From Oscillospiraceae bacterium (GTDB lineage Bacteria; Bacillota; Clostridia; Christensenellales; Aristaeellaceae), in assembly GCA_031266295.1 (NCBI GenBank), contig JAISBH010000110.1:1-5875 (forward strand): a DNA stretch of 5,875 nt. Direction: 5' to 3'. Below, in pieces: positions 5,236 through 5,875 of this stretch (position 1 is its first letter; every line of letters starts with the position of its first letter). The translations under genes were made by a program, and so were the position numbers. The notes below the pieces were generated by a model, which saw only the letters and a program-made list of their open reading frames with translations, was not told where the DNA came from and searched no databases.

Positions 5236-5875
5236 TGTATCGCATGACGACGGACGTTGGAGAGGTGCGCAAGCGCCTCTCCGGCGCTAAAGTGGTGGCG
5301 TTTGACTTTGAAACGGCTCCCGATGACAAGTGGCGCGGCGACCATAAAGCCGCGCTCGATCCGCACAAGGCGCACATCGTCGGCGTGAGTTTCTCAATCG
5401 CGGAGGGCGACGCTATATACTTGCCCATAAACCACTTAACGTTTTTTGAGAATGCGAATATGCATGATGCGGTTGCGCTTCTTGCAGAATTCGCAAGCGA
5501 TACCACTATAATCAAATGTGCGCATAATCTCGCATACGAGAGTGCATTTCTATACGCACTGGGCACTGTCATTCAGCCGCCGGTATACGACACCATTGCG
5601 GCTGCACAGATGACGCTCAAAGGGAACGCCCAGTTCCGCACGCTGGCGTACAGCGGCTTGAAGGCACTCGTGCCAGAGCTGTTTGACGCGCAACTGCCAT
5701 CGTTTGAAGACGTAACCGGCGGGCTGTTCTTCGACCAGCTGGACCCATCCGACCCGGAAACAATCAGATACGCCTGCGCCGACGCGGATTACGCGCTGCG
5801 GCTCTATCACACCTTCAACACGTGGTTTGATAAGTTCATGCCCAAACACCGCCGCATCGTCGAGGAGATTGAATC
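5235..5875 (+). CDS. Family A DNA polymerase, N-terminal 3'-5' exonuclease domain (cut by window end)
   Basis: The first 213 residues are visible; the polymerase domain lies beyond the window. The DnaQ-like proofreading fold is clear. Exo I is VAFDFETAP with Asp24 and Glu26, exo II is AHNLAYESAFL with His97, Asn98 and Glu102 (aspartate in cellular Pol I), and exo III is YACADADYALRLY with Tyr179 and Asp183. Residues 113-120 (IQPPVYDT) and LKGNAQFRTL (128-137) also fit this domain. A typical phage polymerase of this kind runs to about 600-750 residues, so roughly two thirds is missing. GGGAGG (5223-5228) is 6 bases before the start ATG. The start shares its A with the stop codon of the previous gene, so translation is probably coupled. 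It would act as the replicative polymerase of the element with the helicase and putative single-strand-binding protein upstream. A lone exonuclease is possible if a stop follows soon after the edge. Confidence 0.85.
   Translation, partial: MYRMTTDVGEVRKRLSGAKVVAFDFETAPDDKWRGDHKAALDPHKAHIVGVSFSIAEGDAIYLPINHLTFFENANMHDAVALLAEFASDTTIIKCAHNLAYESAFLYALGTVIQPPVYDTIAAAQMTLKGNAQFRTLAYSGLKALVPELFDAQLPSFEDVTGGLFFDQLDPSDPETIRYACADADYALRLYHTFNTWFDKFMPKHRRIVEEIE

Noticed and set aside
1..5875. CRISPR array, tRNA, insertion sequence ends or phage attachment sites
   Set aside because: No regularly spaced repeats, cloverleaf, transposase or integrase signals were seen.

Overview
The window looks like part of a temperate phage or related mobile element in a low- to mid-GC Gram-positive bacterium, most likely a gut-type Clostridia lineage. 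This rests on strong AGGAGG-type ribosome binding sites, a gene set typical of Firmicutes prophage replication modules, and a small sigma-70-region-4-like protein carrying the NNNR-RETRRH signature common in clostridial elements. Every gene supported here reads on the + strand. Ordinary stops (TAA, TAG, TGA) are used, so the standard code fits.

Left part (1-1265): the last few codons of an upstream gene and a strong rho-independent terminator are followed by a promoter-like stretch. Then come a 10-cysteine, 87-residue protein of unknown function (307-570) and an XRE-type helix-turn-helix regulator (680-1183). The regulator ends at a perfect 10-bp terminator hairpin with a T-rich tail.

Middle (1266-1789): about 520 bases without a convincing gene. 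The last 130 bases (1662-1785) are the most striking part of the window. They hold a nested hairpin, a second hairpin that buries the Shine-Dalgarno sequence of the next gene, and a 15-bp pairing that excludes both. This is the layout of a translational on/off RNA switch. It controls the sigma-like gene (1790-2158), whose predicted helix-turn-helix is cut by a TGA while the same frame continues with family-like residues for 18 more codons.

Right part (2211-5875): a consensus TATAAT box without a recognisable -35 precedes a tightly packed operon. It encodes a 73-residue small protein, a phage-type SNF2 helicase, a coiled-coil phage protein of 145 residues, a four-cysteine protein that may bind single-stranded DNA, and the 3'-5' exonuclease domain of a family A DNA polymerase cut off by the window edge. 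Genes overlap or are separated by 11-22 nt, and each has its own good ribosome binding site. The inferred circuit is: switchable leader, then sigma-like protein, then an activator-dependent promoter, then the replication operon.
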